A stretch of DNA of 64,000 bases from Peltaster fructicola. Lineage: Eukaryota > Ascomycota > Dothideomycetes. Both the position numbers and the translations under genes were made by a program. The stretch covers positions 372,001 through 436,000 of the forward strand of contig CP051141.1 of NCBI GenBank assembly GCA_001592805.2, written 5' to 3'. Below the pieces are notes generated by a model that had not been told where the DNA came from, searched no databases, and saw only the letters and a list, made by a program, of their open reading frames with translations. Shown here piece by piece: positions 42,507 to 54,613 of the stretch. Every line of letters begins with the position of its first letter. Position 1 is the stretch's first letter.

Positions 42507-43725
42507 ATGCGGCTCATCAAGCAAGATATCGATCGCGACGAAGGTTCGGGAAGCGCGACGTTGCTCCCAGAGGAGCCTGAGGACATAGTAAGTTGCCCAC
42601 GACTCAGTCGAGCATATCTGACTCAATAAGTAGTGGCATGCCTACAATCTCATACGACCTGGCGACTTCCTCCGCGCTTCTACCATACGAAAGGTTGGAA
42701 CAGAATCTGCAGCAGGAGCTAAGACGACACAGAGAGTGCACATCACTCTTACAATTCGAGTCGAGAAGCTGGATTTCGACGCTCAAGTCGCTCAGCTCCA
42801 TGTGGCTGGCAAGGTAGCAGAAGAGAACACCAGCGTCAGTGTAGGCAGCTATCACACACTCGATCTTGCCCTGCAACGCAATTTCACACTACGCAAAGAA
42901 GAAGGATGGGACTCCATAGCGCTGGAAACACTACAAGAAGCCACAAGTCAGGTGAAGGCAGCACAGCTATGGGCAGTAATCATGCAGGAAGGGATAGCGA
43001 ACATTGGACTCGTCACTGAGCATCAGAGTATACGGCGGCAGCATATCGAGATCAACGTACCAAAGAAACGTGCTGGCTCGACAGATCGTGACAAGCAGCT
43101 TGAGAAGTTCTATCAGACGACCTTCGACACTCTGCTTCGAGAGATTGACCTCACAGATCCAAAGCCTCTGCTTATAGCGAGTCCCGGATTCACAGCTGCG
43201 AGCTTTCGGAAGTATATTGAGAACAAGGCCGCCGACAACAAGCAGCTTCGAGAGCTGCTGCCCAAGATCACAGTTGCGCACTCGGCATCAGGCCATTTCC
43301 ACAGTCTTAGCGAGGTACTGAGATCGCCCGCGGTCACTAGCAAGCTCAGCGACGCCAAGTTCGCGAGAGAGGCTCAGCTCATGGATAAGTTCTTCGATCT
43401 CATGCGAGCGGACGACATGCGAGCTTGGTATGGACCCAAGGAGTCGCAACGAGCCATCGAAATGGGGGCTGTCGGCAAGGGAGGCGGTGTTCTGTTGATC
43501 TCCAACGGACTCTTCCGATCACAGGACATCCGCACGCGGCAGCATTATGTCAGACTTGTCGACGAGGTCAAGGATCAGGGTGGTGAAGTAAGAGTGCTGA
43601 GTAGTATGCATGAAAGCGGCCAACGACTGGAGAACTTGTCTGGCATTGCGGTCATCCTCACGTATCCTGTCGAAGATCTCGACGAGGATCTGGCTGAGCA
43701 GGTCGAGGATTTGACGCTGACATGA
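42507..43725 (+). CDS. DOM34: Ribosome rescue factor Dom34 (pelota)
   Basis: Exons 42507-42587 and 42634-43725 (46-base intron, GTAAGT to GTAG) give 390 residues, like yeast Dom34 (386). The N-terminal Sm-like domain (MRLIKQDIDRDEGSG, then DIWHAYNLIRPGDFLRAST) replaces the stop-codon-reading domain of eRF1. The central domain (about 135-270) lacks the GGQ hydrolysis motif, as expected for pelota, and the C-terminal eRF1_3 domain has KGGGVLLISNGLFRS. With Hbs1 it splits stalled ribosomes in no-go and non-stop mRNA decay. The long second exon alone would miss the start; the spliced junction EDIWHAYNL is family-like. Confidence 0.94.
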
Positions 43726-43859
43726 TGCTTTCTGCACATTGAGCCATTACACGTCTCTTGCTCGTTCTCTGACAGCACTCATCTGATGTTTTGAGCCGCA
43801 CGAAGCGCCCCACCAAAGCTCTAGAAAAGGTCAGCACACACAAACAATGTTCTGCAAGC

Positions 43860-44490
43860 ATGAACCTGAGAACATCGATCCTTCAACTACGCTTCACATA
43901 TCCCTCACAGCAGCTAAGCCCTCAGTCTCGCCTCTCATTCCAGCAACGCAGGATGAGTGCACTTAAGGTCCATTCCACCAAGCGGGCAGCACAGCGTATG
44001 TCACACACCAATAGCGTCATAACAACTAACATGTTGGCCACCTTGTAGCCATTGGTCCATACGTACGTCTACCCGCCGAGACTTGTGCAGCTTGAGTGAA
44101 CTAACAGCGCTGCAGTCACAAGCCATTGAGGTCAACGGACAGATCTACGTATCTGGACAGATCCCGGCCGATGCACAAGGCAATCTTGTGGAAGGCAGCA
44201 TTGCAGACAAGACCAAAGCTTCTTGTGAGTCGCTGAAGGCCATCCTGGAGGATGCTGGCTCCAGCCTCGACCGAGTGATCAAGGTGCGTTTACCGCTCGC
44301 TCTTCGGCGGCCGACTAATTCTAGGCAGACGACCATCTTCCTTACCTCAATGGACTCGTTCGCCGAGATGAACGGCGTCTACGGACAGTACTTCGCTCAC
44401 AAGCCTGCACGATCCTGCGTCGCCGTCAAGGAGCTGCCGAAGGGTGTCCCGGTCGAGATCGAAGCGATCGCTCTCGCCGGTCGTGGTTGA
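43860..44490 (+). CDS. RidA/YjgF/YER057c/UK114 family enamine/imine deaminase
   Basis: Four exons, 43860-43995, 44049-44062 (14 bases), 44116-44283 and 44329-44490, give 159 residues. The microexon encodes the conserved IGPYSQA motif, joined to AIEVNGQIYVSGQIP. The catalytic-site Arg is in KPARSCVAVKELPKG, with the C-terminal VEIEAIAL as in the family. RidA hydrolyses reactive 2-aminoacrylate and related imines. The first 31 residues are Arg/Ser/Gln-rich and amphipathic, a likely mitochondrial presequence. A second ATG (MSALKVHST) at 43953 would give a cytosolic form, comparable to yeast Mmf1 and Hmf1 from a single gene. The unspliced third intron stays open in frame. Confidence 0.9.
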
Positions 44491-44788
44491 CTCGAGGACA
44501 ATAGCAGCAACAGGGATCAGTCCAAGTTGTGAGAAGAATATAGGCTGAATAATCCTTGTTAGGCCTGCAAGGCTATGCTATAGCAATCCTTCCGTCTACA
44601 AATACATTATCTGCAAAGATAGTCCGCCAATCCCATGCAACAACGCTGGAAGCAAATATGCACCACCCACTCCGTACACTTCGATTGTGTAGGTATATGC
44701 TGAACGCCCGAGCGATCGCGTCTAAGTTTGTCATGGCAATCGTTAAACGCTGAATGTGGTATAGAACAATTAGAACAAATTGAACCTT

Positions 44789-45926
44789 CTAGGAGATTGG
44801 CAAGAAAGCGAAATGCATAGGCCCGTCGTGGATGGGGCTTCCAGCATACTGGGTAAGTGCTGGAGTTATGCCTGCTGATGCGGCTGCGAGCGATGATGCC
44901 GTTGTAAGCTCAATCTCCTGCCATTTGCGTGCACAGCTTCGTGCTGGCCACCGTTCTGGGCTTCCGAACTCAGTCATCTGGTGGATATGTTAGCAATGAT
45001 CGATAATATGGATGATGGATTGAGCTCACCTTCTGGCTGATGATCTCCCACTTGTACTTGGTCCAGTATTCGTTGGCAAGCTTGAGTGCATGCACATCCT
45101 GCTCTTCCCAGATCCTGAACTTCTCACGCAGACGCTTGTATCGCATCTGCAGTGCCGGCACTTGGAAGCTCTTGCCCTTGTCCGTCGAGAATCGAGTAGC
45201 GATCTCCTTCCACGGCAGATTCTCATCTTCTTTAAGCTGCACAAGGTATCGATCGTCGTCTGTGAGGTCTGCTGTGCTGACTGAGGCTGCTCGTCGTCGA
45301 CGCTTGCCCATACTCGAGTCTACGTCAAGTCCGTCCTCGTCTCGTCCTCGCTTGGTAGGAATGCCAGCTGGGTTAGGAGCAATGACTTGGTATGGTCGTC
45401 GAGGTACGGGTGCCTTCAGCTCTGGTGTGTCTCGCGAGAAAATATCTGAGCCTGCGAACAGATCACCTGGGACGGTGACCGGTGGCAGATCTGGAGGGTA
45501 GTGGATTCCCAGTCCAGAAGATACTGGCCAGTCGTATGTGTCTGGGCCAGGTCCAAATGTGCTAGGACTGCTTCGAGGTCGATTGAGTGAGTTGACATAT
45601 GCGTAGTGATGTGCAGGGAATGAAGTGCCGAGCACAGGAGGTGCTATGGTGTGATGTGGCATGAGTGGCTTCGTGAATTGCGTCCATGGGTGGCTGTCGA
45701 GCTGTGTTGTAGGGAATGGAGTCATGTAGTCATCGTTGAAAGCAACCTGTTTCTTGTCAGTCCAGGGTTGTATCTCCGCTCTGATCGAACACACTGTTGA
45801 TGGTGCCAGCCAATTTGATGAATTGATGTCCGTTGTTGGCATCGAATCGAGAACTGGCGATCCACTGATTGGCAGAGTAAAGACTGGATCGTTGGCCATA
45901 ATGACAGACATGAATTGCTTTGACAA
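44789..45926 (-). CDS. Myb/SANT-like nuclear protein, uncharacterised
   Basis: Two exons, 45030-45926 and 44789-44977 (52-base intron), give 361 residues. The N-terminal two thirds are Pro/Ser/Thr-rich and probably disordered. A basic nuclear-localisation-like patch (MGKRRRRAAS) precedes a helical domain at about 225-295: DRYLVQLKEDENLPWKEIATRF, with LQMRYKRLREKFRIWEEQD and WTKYKWEIISQKMTEFG. Trp spacing and the LPWKEIA turn resemble a divergent Myb/SANT DNA-binding fold, known in many filamentous-fungal proteins. It is probably a DNA-binding regulator; targets are unknown. The splice restores the helix-extending KMTEFGSPERWP sequence. Confidence 0.68.
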
Positions 45927-48657
45927 AGGAAAAGAAACCGACTTCGTTACAGCTCAGCTGATACAAGCTGGGATGTATCGATGATGTTGTGAAGAGAGTG
46001 TCCAGGTTCCGCCAAGCCGATGAATATGAAGATGTTGTAGGTACAGTAGTGAGTGAGTGAGTGTGCATCTCATATGGCCAGTCCAGGACCTTTTGTAATA
46101 CCTCGACATGCGAGCGTAAACATAGAGTTTCGCTTCGCTATTCTCGCAGCAGATTCATGCACGGACCCGCATGCAGAGGCTTAGTCTAACAGACTACTCG
46201 GACCTATTTCTGCATGTTTAGCAGGAGACAATAGAGGCATAAGTTGGTGCTGCCCGCTTCAAGCCGCTGGCGCCGCGTAAAGTCAGCTTGTGCAGGATTA
46301 TGGTGGTCGTGAGGCCTAGGTTGTGATTGAGGCTCATGCTCATCCTGATAGTCTGGCGGTTATATGCTATTATTTTACTGTCATTTCAATTGCGGAGGTT
46401 CCGAGAGTGTATGGGTCAGCGCAATTTCCATTGCGAGGCGCCTTTGGGTGCCACGTCCTGGTCGGTCGTGTGTCTTCAACGAGCAGATGCTGCTGTATAG
46501 CCGCTGTAAAGCCGGGCGGTGCTCCTTGCCGCAGCGGGCTTCATACGCGAGCCTGTCCGCATCTGCCTTTCTTGTCGGAGATCAGCTCCTCCTTGGACAA
46601 GACAAACATGGGGTGGGATTGTGTTTGGAGGCGTTGAGCCAACAGTTCGAGAGCCTAGTTAGTTGATCCCTTTGCGGTGTTTCATCAATTTGCCTCGAGG
46701 CACAGACTGTCGCTCATGGTCTGGAGTTTGTGGGAGCGTAACGATAGCCGGCGTGCGCCGTAAGGGCCTTTCGTCTGATGTGAGACTCACCACACTGACC
46801 GTAAGAGGCTCGCCATGCGATCAGCTGGGTAGCGGCTGTATTGCTCCTGCGTCATCGGCCTGATGTGGCGCTGCATGAAACGCGACAATGCTGTTCGGTG
46901 CTCATAGAAAGAATGCCGGGCTCGTGGAGTAGAAAGTTCGAGTCCAGCGATGTAGGAGTCAGTCCAGCCGTCTTAAGCTTAGCAGTGCTATTTTCGTCAC
47001 CTACTTCTTTGCTGACTTATGCGAATGAGGGACGAGCAATGTCCTCTAATACAAAAGGCGGCCAGCGCGCGACGGTCTGAGCATCAGTGCAATTAGATAC
47101 CTATTTCGTTCGCAAAGCCTCCTTGCAAGCGCGTCCTCGTTGCGCGGTGAACTTGTGTATTGCTTGTGTCGGATGGTGCGATCTTGATCGTCCGACCTAT
47201 TCTCGATGATCGACGGCAATCTTGTGTCTGGAACACTGGTCTGGCTGCGCAGCTTAGCAGCGTGCGTTGGCTTTAGGACTGTAATTTGGTCCTGCGTGGC
47301 CAACGTATCGTTGGTTAGATCCTCGGACTAAAGAGATGAAACAGCCAAACAAGCATTGCTCCATGTTGTAGCTAAACCAGATTGTCTGCGTTGTGCAGCT
47401 TAGTAACTCCCAGAGCCTCGCCACGATGTTGTGTCGATGAGCTAAAAATGCTCCGATGAGACAATCCTAGGATCGTACACAGGGTTGTCCTGGTCGGCTC
47501 CAGGATGTGTCAACGTCGATGACATTCACACAGCCTGAGATCCTGGTGTTGTAGTCATCCGAGTCTCGCTTGACCTCGTGGCTGAGTAAGTACCTTCTCT
47601 TCTACGGGTGTGTCTAGTGCTCGAAGCTGGCAGCGTGAATAGTTGTCCTTGGAGTGGTGGTGAGGCTCTGGACGACACTATCATTCTAAGACTTGTGCAA
47701 TGTGTTGTCTGTGATGTATTGGAGTGAGCATCTTGCAGTGGCCCTGTATGTATTTGCACGGACTGTTTGGTGGTTTTTGTCTGACTTATTCGATGTTCGA
47801 GTGACGGTCGCGCTTGTCGGTGATATCGTTGCGTTGTGCTATGCTAGAGGTCGGTTGTCATGCTAATAGAAGTGATCACTGCCTTTAGCAATGAGATAGT
47901 CCACCAGATTAGCAAGATCAATGATGAGCGATGCCGTTGCCTAAGCAGGGACCGATACTCCAATTGGGATGTCGTGCGCTTTGGTGGGTATAGCCAGACA
48001 TGCCCTACTCGCTCACCGTCTCGAGAGATGATCGACGAAGACGAGATGTTCAACCTTGAAAGCAGAACAACGATCGAGGGGAGCCTCATAGGTTTTGTGC
48101 ACACCAGCAAGACAACTGTTGTGTTGTATTGTTGTTCATACTTGTCCTTTACAGTAAAGTGAGAGTTGCTACATATTGCACGGCCTTCAAACACAACAGA
48201 AAGCGTGTGTCGGCGTTGTTGCTCGTTGGTGAGCCCGAGCGTGGCAGATGAAGCCGAGCAGCTTCTGAATCAACTGAAGATGCAACTGCTGCGAATTCCA
48301 TGCTGGCAGCACCCTGAAGAAGTTGCTATGATGGAGCACTCAGCACGAGAAGCGTGACGCGTGATGTTGAACAGGCGTAAGGCTGAGAATATTCTGGTCG
48401 CCGCGCAGTGTTGCGGCGCTTGTTGTTCTTGTTGTCGCGGTGGAGAAACAACGATGTATGATGCACTAACCAGCCACCTGCGCCACATCGGGCAGCCACA
48501 AGCATCGTCATCACCTAGATACACCTGCATCGATGACAGGTCATACATGTAAGGTAATCAGCCGACGTGCCGTTCAAGGCGGAGATGTCCTGTGCACACA
48601 ACTGACCTTTGTGTAACATTCACGACAAGACTCACCTCCAATCGCCTTCTTCCAGTC
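45927..48657. other. Longest gene-poor stretch, 2.7 kb
   Basis: Lies between the divergent Myb-like gene and the amidase gene. Open frames of up to about 116 codons occur on both strands in overlapping positions and match nothing. I saw no transposase, reverse transcriptase, terminal repeat or tRNA box pair. It could hold long promoters, a non-coding RNA or an eroded element. Confidence 0.45.
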
Positions 48658-50310
48658 ATGGCTGCCACAGAAGAGTGGAAGGCAATCTCTGAACGAGCAA
48701 AGGCGAAGTTAGATGATTCGATACCACCAGAATGGCGACTCAAGCCAGACATGCTGCCCTCGGAGGAAGGCCTCAACGTCACAGACATACCGTTCCGATC
48801 TGCAATACTGACCGAACATGAGATCGTCATCACCAACTCGTCCGCCATAGACATCGTGATCAACATCTCGCATGGCACATGGAAGTCGGTCGACGTGACA
48901 AGAGCGTTTTGCAAGCGAGCATCCATTGCACATCAGCTTACAAGATGCCTGACAGTCACTATGTTTGACTCGGCCTTGAAGCATGCCAAGGAGCTTGACG
49001 ACTACTACCGTGAGAATGGCCATACGATAGGTCCTCTGCACGGCTTACCTGTGTCGCTGAAGGACAACTTCAATATACCGGGCTATCCAAGCTCAGTGGG
49101 TTTCTGTGCCTGGGCGGAGGAACCAGTACAAGAGGAGAGCACCATCGTGGCCATGCTGAAGGACCTCGGAGCTGTCGCTTATGTCAAGACCAATATCCCT
49201 ACGGCGATGATGATCGCCGAGAGCGTGAACAATTGCTATGGCAGGTGAGTGTACCACAGGAGAAAGTGCTAGCTCTGACTTTTCAGAACTGTGAACCCGC
49301 TGAACACCAGCCTGACATCCGGCGGTTCATCAGGTGGTGAGTCTGCATTGATTACTATGCACGGCTCTCCTCTAGGTGTCGGAACGGACATAGGAGGGTC
49401 ACTTAGGATCCCAGCAGCATGCACAGGCATTTTCACTCTCCGACCGTCCCAAGGTCGCTTCCCGAACTTCGACGCTCGCAGCGGAATGACTGGGCAAGAA
49501 GCGGTCGGCTCTGTCCACGGGCCCATGGCTCATTCGATTGCAGACCTTCGACTGTATGCACAGACGATCTGCAATGCCGGACCCTGGCTGAAGGATCCAA
49601 AGTGCCTAGCAATACCTTGGCGAGACGGACAGCTCAAGCAGAAGCTGAAGATTGGAGTCCTCTGGAACGACGGAGTGTGCATGCCAACACCACCCGTCAC
49701 ACGAGCGCTGAAGGAGGTAGTGGAGCAACTTAAGAAGAAGGGCTACGAGGTCATCGAGTGGTCTCCCGACGGTCACGCCCTTGCCACGGAGCTGCTTCTG
49801 AAGTTCTTCACTGCGGACGGTGGTAAGTCTATGAAGAAGATCCTTGATCAGTGCGGCGAACCATTCCGACCTGAGATGAAAGGGTACGAGACTGCCCAAG
49901 ATCTTGGCGTACATGAGCTGTGGCAGCTACAAGACCAGCGTACAAAATTTGCCAAGATGTACCTTGACCGCTGGGCGCAGAGCGCCGGAATGGATGCGAT
50001 ATTGAGCCCTACTACACCATACGCCGCGCCCAAGAATGGTGAATTCAAGTGGATCGGCTACACTGGCATCTGGAACATTCTTGACTACAGTGCTGTCTCG
50101 TTCCCGACAGGTCTGTACGCGAACAAGGAGTTGGACCATGCAGTAGCAGGTTACCAGGCACTGAACCAGTATGATACGGCACAAGCTGATTATGATGCGG
50201 CAGCCGTGCATGGAATGCCTGTCAGTCTACAGCTCATTGCTAAGCGATTGCAGGAGGAGAAGATCTTGGACATAGCGGAGAGGGTCGTCTCGGACTTGAC
50301 GTGGTCGTAG
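48658..50310 (+). CDS. Amidase signature family enzyme (acetamidase-like)
   Basis: Exons 48658-49244 and 49287-50310 (42-base intron, GTGAGT to TTTCAG) give 536 residues, near fungal AmdS-type amidases (about 545). The Ser-cisSer-Lys triad is visible: Lys in LPVSLKDNF, the cis-Ser in LTSGGSSGGESAL, and the nucleophile Ser in GVGTDIGGSLRIPA. The catalytic Lys is followed by GYPSSVGF, as in the family. It hydrolyses amides to acid and ammonia; substrates range from acetamide to aromatic amides and cannot be assigned. There is no signal peptide, so it is probably cytosolic. A nitrogen-scavenging role is inferred only. Confidence 0.9.
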
Positions 50311-50987
50311 TGCAGACCTATTCTTGCTGGTATAGTGGATGCCATTCATTGTATGTATCGCAGAGTTTCTGGAACAGCTACAGACATGTTCGGGAAGCTT
50401 CGTCTCGATGTTGTGGGAAGATGATGGCGATGTAAACTCCGGATCCTTGCAAAGCTGAGAGGCTATCTTCTATCTATAGCAGGAAACGATAGATACCTCG
50501 AGTAGCAACAGACAATGCCGTAGGAGCCTGCCATAGATACCAATAGAGGTGTTGTTGATAGATCCTTGGCGTGAGGAGCGGCGAAGTCGAAGTTGATTGA
50601 CCATACTTGCAACGATATGTGCGCTGATCGAGCTTGAAGAGCTTATTGTTCAGAGCAGTACGTTCGAAGACCCTTTACACACTCTGCTATGGCTGAAAGG
50701 AAGTAGTAATCCCAAACCGTCGACCTCTGAGCCTACCAGCTGTTGCTACGAGGCCCATTCCAATGGTCGACCACAATGGCAGCACCAACGATGGATGACA
50801 ACTCGTGTCTCCAGTGAATATCGCAAGCAGAACGTTCTTCGCCACAGCCCACGGACGAATTGCGAGATGTGAGTGATGAATGAGGACGTGAAAACGAGAA
50901 TGGTATTGATCAACTGAATATCCGCGATACAGGCACTACGGCAGAAGCGTTATACATCCTAACGAACACATGCTCCAAGACATCCAG
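50311..50987. other. Convergent 3' intergenic region
   Basis: 677 bases between the amidase (+) and flotillin (-) 3' ends. A plus frame 50597-50872 has no recognised content. Confidence 0.45.
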
Positions 50988-52508
50988 TTAACGACCGTTG
51001 CTCATGCTCTTAGGCTTTGCCACAGCTGGTTGAGTTGCTGAGGCTGGCATCTGAGCTAGCCATGTCGGAGGCGTCATTCCTGTCTGATCTTGAATGGTGC
51101 TGAGGAGTGGTGGCAGGCTCTGGAAAAGATTCCGAATAGGAGCCGTCGCATCTGCATCACCACCAGGACCAGTGTTCCAAACGTTGATCTTTGGTTGTAG
51201 TCCTCTGATAGCTTCCGCATTGGCTTTCGCGAGCTTTTCATAGGTGTTGGTCGTAAGCATGATGTACTGCAGCAATCCTTGTGGTCCGCCGAACACATCT
51301 GACATCTCCTTGTAGGCCTTTGCGATCTCGGCAAGACCTTCAGCCTCCTTTTTCTGAGCGATGAAAGAGGCTTCGGCTTGGCGTGTTTGGAGCAAGAATG
51401 CAGCTTCTGCTTCACGCTCCTTGTAGATGTACATGGCCTGGGCTTCAGCTTGTCTGTTGTTAAGCTCTGCTTCAGCTTTCTTGGCTGCAACATAGACATC
51501 AGCATCAGCCTTCTGCTGAGCAGACTCTTTGGCGATCTTTGCCTGTGTGACAGTAGTGGCTCGTAGTCTTTCCAGTTCGGTTGCGGCACGCTTCTCCTCG
51601 ATGTTGCGTTGCAATTCGACATCTCTCTGTTGAGCCATACGCTCGGCGGCGATCGATTCCAGCTTGAGCTCACGCTCGATCTCAATCTCTCTGGTGCGGA
51701 GTTTCTGATCCGCGTTGGCCTTCTCGACCTTTCGCTCTGTCTCGAGCACGGCAGTGTGAGCATTGATCTTGGCAATCTTCTGCTTAGTCTCGCCTTCTTT
51801 CTCAGCCTCACCGACTCTACCAAGCATTCGAGCGTGTGCAACATCCACTTGAGCTTGCGATTGCGCTCCTTCGTGGGCCTTACGAGCAAGACTCTCAAAA
51901 TAGTGAGAATCACCCATGTCTTGAAGCTCTTTCACGTTGGCGTTATAAATCCTCAGACTACAAGCTGGTTAGGACAGCTATAGTCGGATCTCAGGTGCTT
52001 ACCCAAACTGGTCCAGCTCATGCTGAACATTGGCTAATACTTCTCGCTTGAAGATACGTCGATTGTTGAAGAGCTCCTCCATGGTCATGTTCGAGACAAT
52101 GGATCTGGTCTCACCCTCAATGACACCACGAACGATCTCCTGGACATGGTTTCGTCCTGTGGAGACAGTTCTTCCGCCTGTCTTCACTGTGCCCTAGGCC
52201 TATTGTCAATGCTGGTTCGCTCAACACGAGTCCGAACTTACATCAGAATCGCCAGTGAGCAGGACAGCATACTTCGTTAATGCTTCCATGTTGTCGTCTG
52301 GACCGATTGTGAAGACTGCTGGCAGCGAGAACTGCAGTTTCTCGCTGGTCATCGCATGCAGGGACATTGTGAAGTCGAAAGGCGTGATTGAGATCTTGGT
52401 GACCTTCTGAAACGGAAGGACGAGACATTTCTTGAGAATCTTGACTCTCTCAATGCCTATACCAGTGACGGCCAGGTAAGAATTGGGCTCGGAGACATGA
52501 TACCACAT
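50988..52508 (-). CDS. floA: Flotillin-like SPFH-domain protein
   Basis: Three exons, 52242-52508, 52003-52193 and 50988-51957 (introns of 48 and 45 bases), give 475 residues. The N-terminal SPFH domain starts MWYHVSEPNSYLAVTGIGI and continues through the splice junctions (GTVKTGGRTVST; DQFGLRIYNANVKEL). From about 190 to 370 the protein is a long Ala/Glu/Lys/Arg coiled coil (ERELKLESIAAERMAQQR), as in flotillins. A Gly/Pro tail follows. Flotillins oligomerise on the inner face of the plasma membrane or vesicles and mark microdomains; Aspergillus FloA helps polarised growth. Bacterial-type EA repeats appear (KAEAELNNRQAEAQA). Confidence 0.88.
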
Positions 52509-53326
52509 GGTGGGCGATTGTTGACGGGTGAAGTGTAACAACAAGGATGAAGTTGTTATTGTCGGCAGGGACCGACTGATATCTGCGAAGCAGGTGTTGT
52601 GCTGAACGGGAGCGAAAGATAAGGAGTACAATGCCGGTACTGTTCTTGCTTAAGTATTATGAGCCAAGCGACTAGGTGCTCTGCCACGCCCTATGCTGGC
52701 ATCTTGCAGAGCGTAGTTAGCTCCTGTCTTGTGGTTTGAGTTGCAGCTAAGGTGCATGCCTGTGCATCTCGTACCAATGCGTGACCGCAGCATGTTTAGG
52801 AGCTTCCTGATGCCTCAGTAAATCCCTCATTCCAGAAGTTCTGTTTATCAGGTCCGATTGCTGCTCTCGGATCGGGGGCCGTTTTAGCTCTCGTGATGGC
52901 CTGCGCATTCCTGCTACAAGTGGCTGTGACGCAGTCACCCGCTTGTGGTGTTGTCGGCTTAGATTCGGACATCCTGCAACTGTTACAAAGATTGAGCCGC
53001 TCATTCCGACCAACATATACGCGCACGCGATGCCCGTATCGGTTGCCGCACTGCCGCGGACATCTATCACCAGCGCTGCTGATTGATGCGCAGGCAAAGA
53101 GGTGCACTGTGATCACACTCCACAAAGCCAAGATACCTGGACGATCCTGTGGGGTTTCGGGGCGTTTTGACTGCATATAGCCACACCGGTCACTCAGGCC
53201 GAACTATCGAAGCAGCTTGCTTCTGCAGTTCCAGGGCGATCAGAGGTGCCAGTCTACAGGGATCGCTGGACACCAGCGGACACTCGTCTTGAAATCGATT
53301 GTCAAGCTCACTCGTGTCGCTCCGAA
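52509..53326. other. Intergenic region
   Basis: 818 bases between divergent flotillin and the hypothetical gene. Overlapping frames of about 60-126 codons match nothing known. Confidence 0.45.
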
Positions 53327-53999
53327 ATGTCTTTCCCTCCTGCCTATGACACCGTTGTGTCGAACAGCTGGCGAGAAGTAAAGACAGATAAGACAGAGAA
53401 TCAACCCCGATGGAACATCCGCGAGGTTGTTGCGGCTTCACAAACACAACATGTTGCTTCAATTGTCGAGCAGCTGCTTCCAGAGATCAAATGTCGAGCA
53501 CAGCAAGGTTACTCCAGGACCGAGCTGATCTTGATACCTTCTGACCAAGGTAGGTGACATTGTCTGCGAGTTTCCATGCTGACTTCTGCTAGACAATGCT
53601 CGGCAAGGTCAACTCGTCGGCATTGAGCAAGACTCTCCGCCATTGATTGTGCAGTTTGAAGGAGGACATAACACAACCGCATTCTGGTCGCAGGCGGTGG
53701 TCGTGGCCGAGCTGCAACGACAGCTCATCGCCGCTGTGTCGACAGAGGATGAGGTGGTGGAACCTGCACAATCTGCAGAGCCTGAGGTGCAGCAGCTCAA
53801 GCTCAACAGAGCAAGTAGCTGGCTAAGCCGACGGACCCAGAAGCAGACAGTGACGCAGTCAGTGGTACGACAAGCCAAGAGACTCCCAATATCGGTGAGC
53901 ATTGTCTGGGACGACCTTCATAGCCGCTCAGAATCAGAGTATGGCCTTTTCGAGACCAAGCGTGCGAAGGCGGTATTCATAATAATAGATGTGCCATAG
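53327..53999 (+). CDS. Hypothetical protein
   Basis: Two exons, 53327-53549 and 53593-53999 (43-base intron, GTAGGT donor, CTAG acceptor), give 209 residues. The start MSFPPAYDTVVSNSWREVK follows an A-rich context. The N-terminal part is acidic/amphipathic (VVAASQTQHVASIVEQLLPEI) and the C-terminal part ends in a hydrophobic AVFIIIDVP. I do not recognise a family. Correct phase at the splice, and continuous sense such as DSPPLIVQFEGGHNTTAFW across exon 2, make it likely to be real. It is convergent with PYM, only 20 bases apart at the stops. Confidence 0.55.
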
Positions 54000-54019
54000 A
54001 CCAGTAGCCATCTGCAGCA

Positions 54020-54613
54020 TCAATCGTGGCCCTCGGCTTCGACCTGCTTCTTCTCTCCGTCAGTGTCGAAGCCTAGGTTGTCTAATTGTCGGATGAGCTC
54101 ATTGATCTTGATAACTTTGGCAAGCTGTTCTGGCAGCAGACTGCTGCCTTCATTCTTCTTATCCTGCAGATCGCGAGCTTGCCGCAACTTCTTCGCCAGT
54201 TTGCGAGCCTCTTTTGCCTGCTCAGCTTCCGGGTCTATGTCTGGCACCGGCTCCATAACCTTCACGACATCGACATCGGTCTTCTCGCCCTCTTCACTCG
54301 TGTTGGCTGCCGCTTTCTTCCTCGCATCACGTCTCTTAGCATTCTTGAGTGCCGATGCCGATAGCTGCTGGGCTTGTGTCTCGGATGAGGCAGCCTCAGC
54401 GCCAGGTACACCACCTTTACCACGATTCTTCCATGCCTCAGCGGTGCGATTCTTGTAGACTTCCACGTCTTCAGGTGGCCGATAGCCTGGCTTGACGCGG
54501 ATCTCTTTCCTCACCGATCCATCTGCGCGAGTCGAAGACGGAATGACTGATTCGCCGTTTCTGAGCTTCTTGATCCCAGAGTTGCTCAGGCCGGCTGGAG
54601 AGGTGCCTGACAT
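54020..54613 (-). CDS. PYM: PYM/WIBG homolog, exon-junction-complex disassembly factor
   Basis: Single exon, 197 residues, usual PYM size. The N-terminal Mago-Y14-binding motif is present: GESVIPSSTRADGSVRKE then IRVKPGYRPPEDVEVYKNR (about residues 18-60). The rest is Lys/Glu/Ala-rich with a C-terminal helical motif (LPEQLAKVIKINELIRQLD). PYM binds the Mago-Y14 dimer and 40S ribosomes and removes exon junction complexes during translation. Its presence fits the intron-rich gene set of this genome. The start at 54613 (MSGTSPAG) is chosen over a longer open frame because the upstream part is unlike the family. It is divergent from TPS2. Confidence 0.85.
   Translation of the reverse strand: MSGTSPAGLSNSGIKKLRNGESVIPSSTRADGSVRKEIRVKPGYRPPEDVEVYKNRTAEAWKNRGKGGVPGAEAASSETQAQQLSASALKNAKRRDARKKAAANTSEEGEKTDVDVVKVMEPVPDIDPEAEQAKEARKLAKKLRQARDLQDKKNEGSSLLPEQLAKVIKINELIRQLDNLGFDTDGEKKQVEAEGHD

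Noticed and set aside
46930-46960. tRNA-like B-box sequence (AGTTCGAGTCC)
   Set aside because: The flanking T-stem bases do not pair and no A box or acceptor stem fits, so it is not a tRNA gene.
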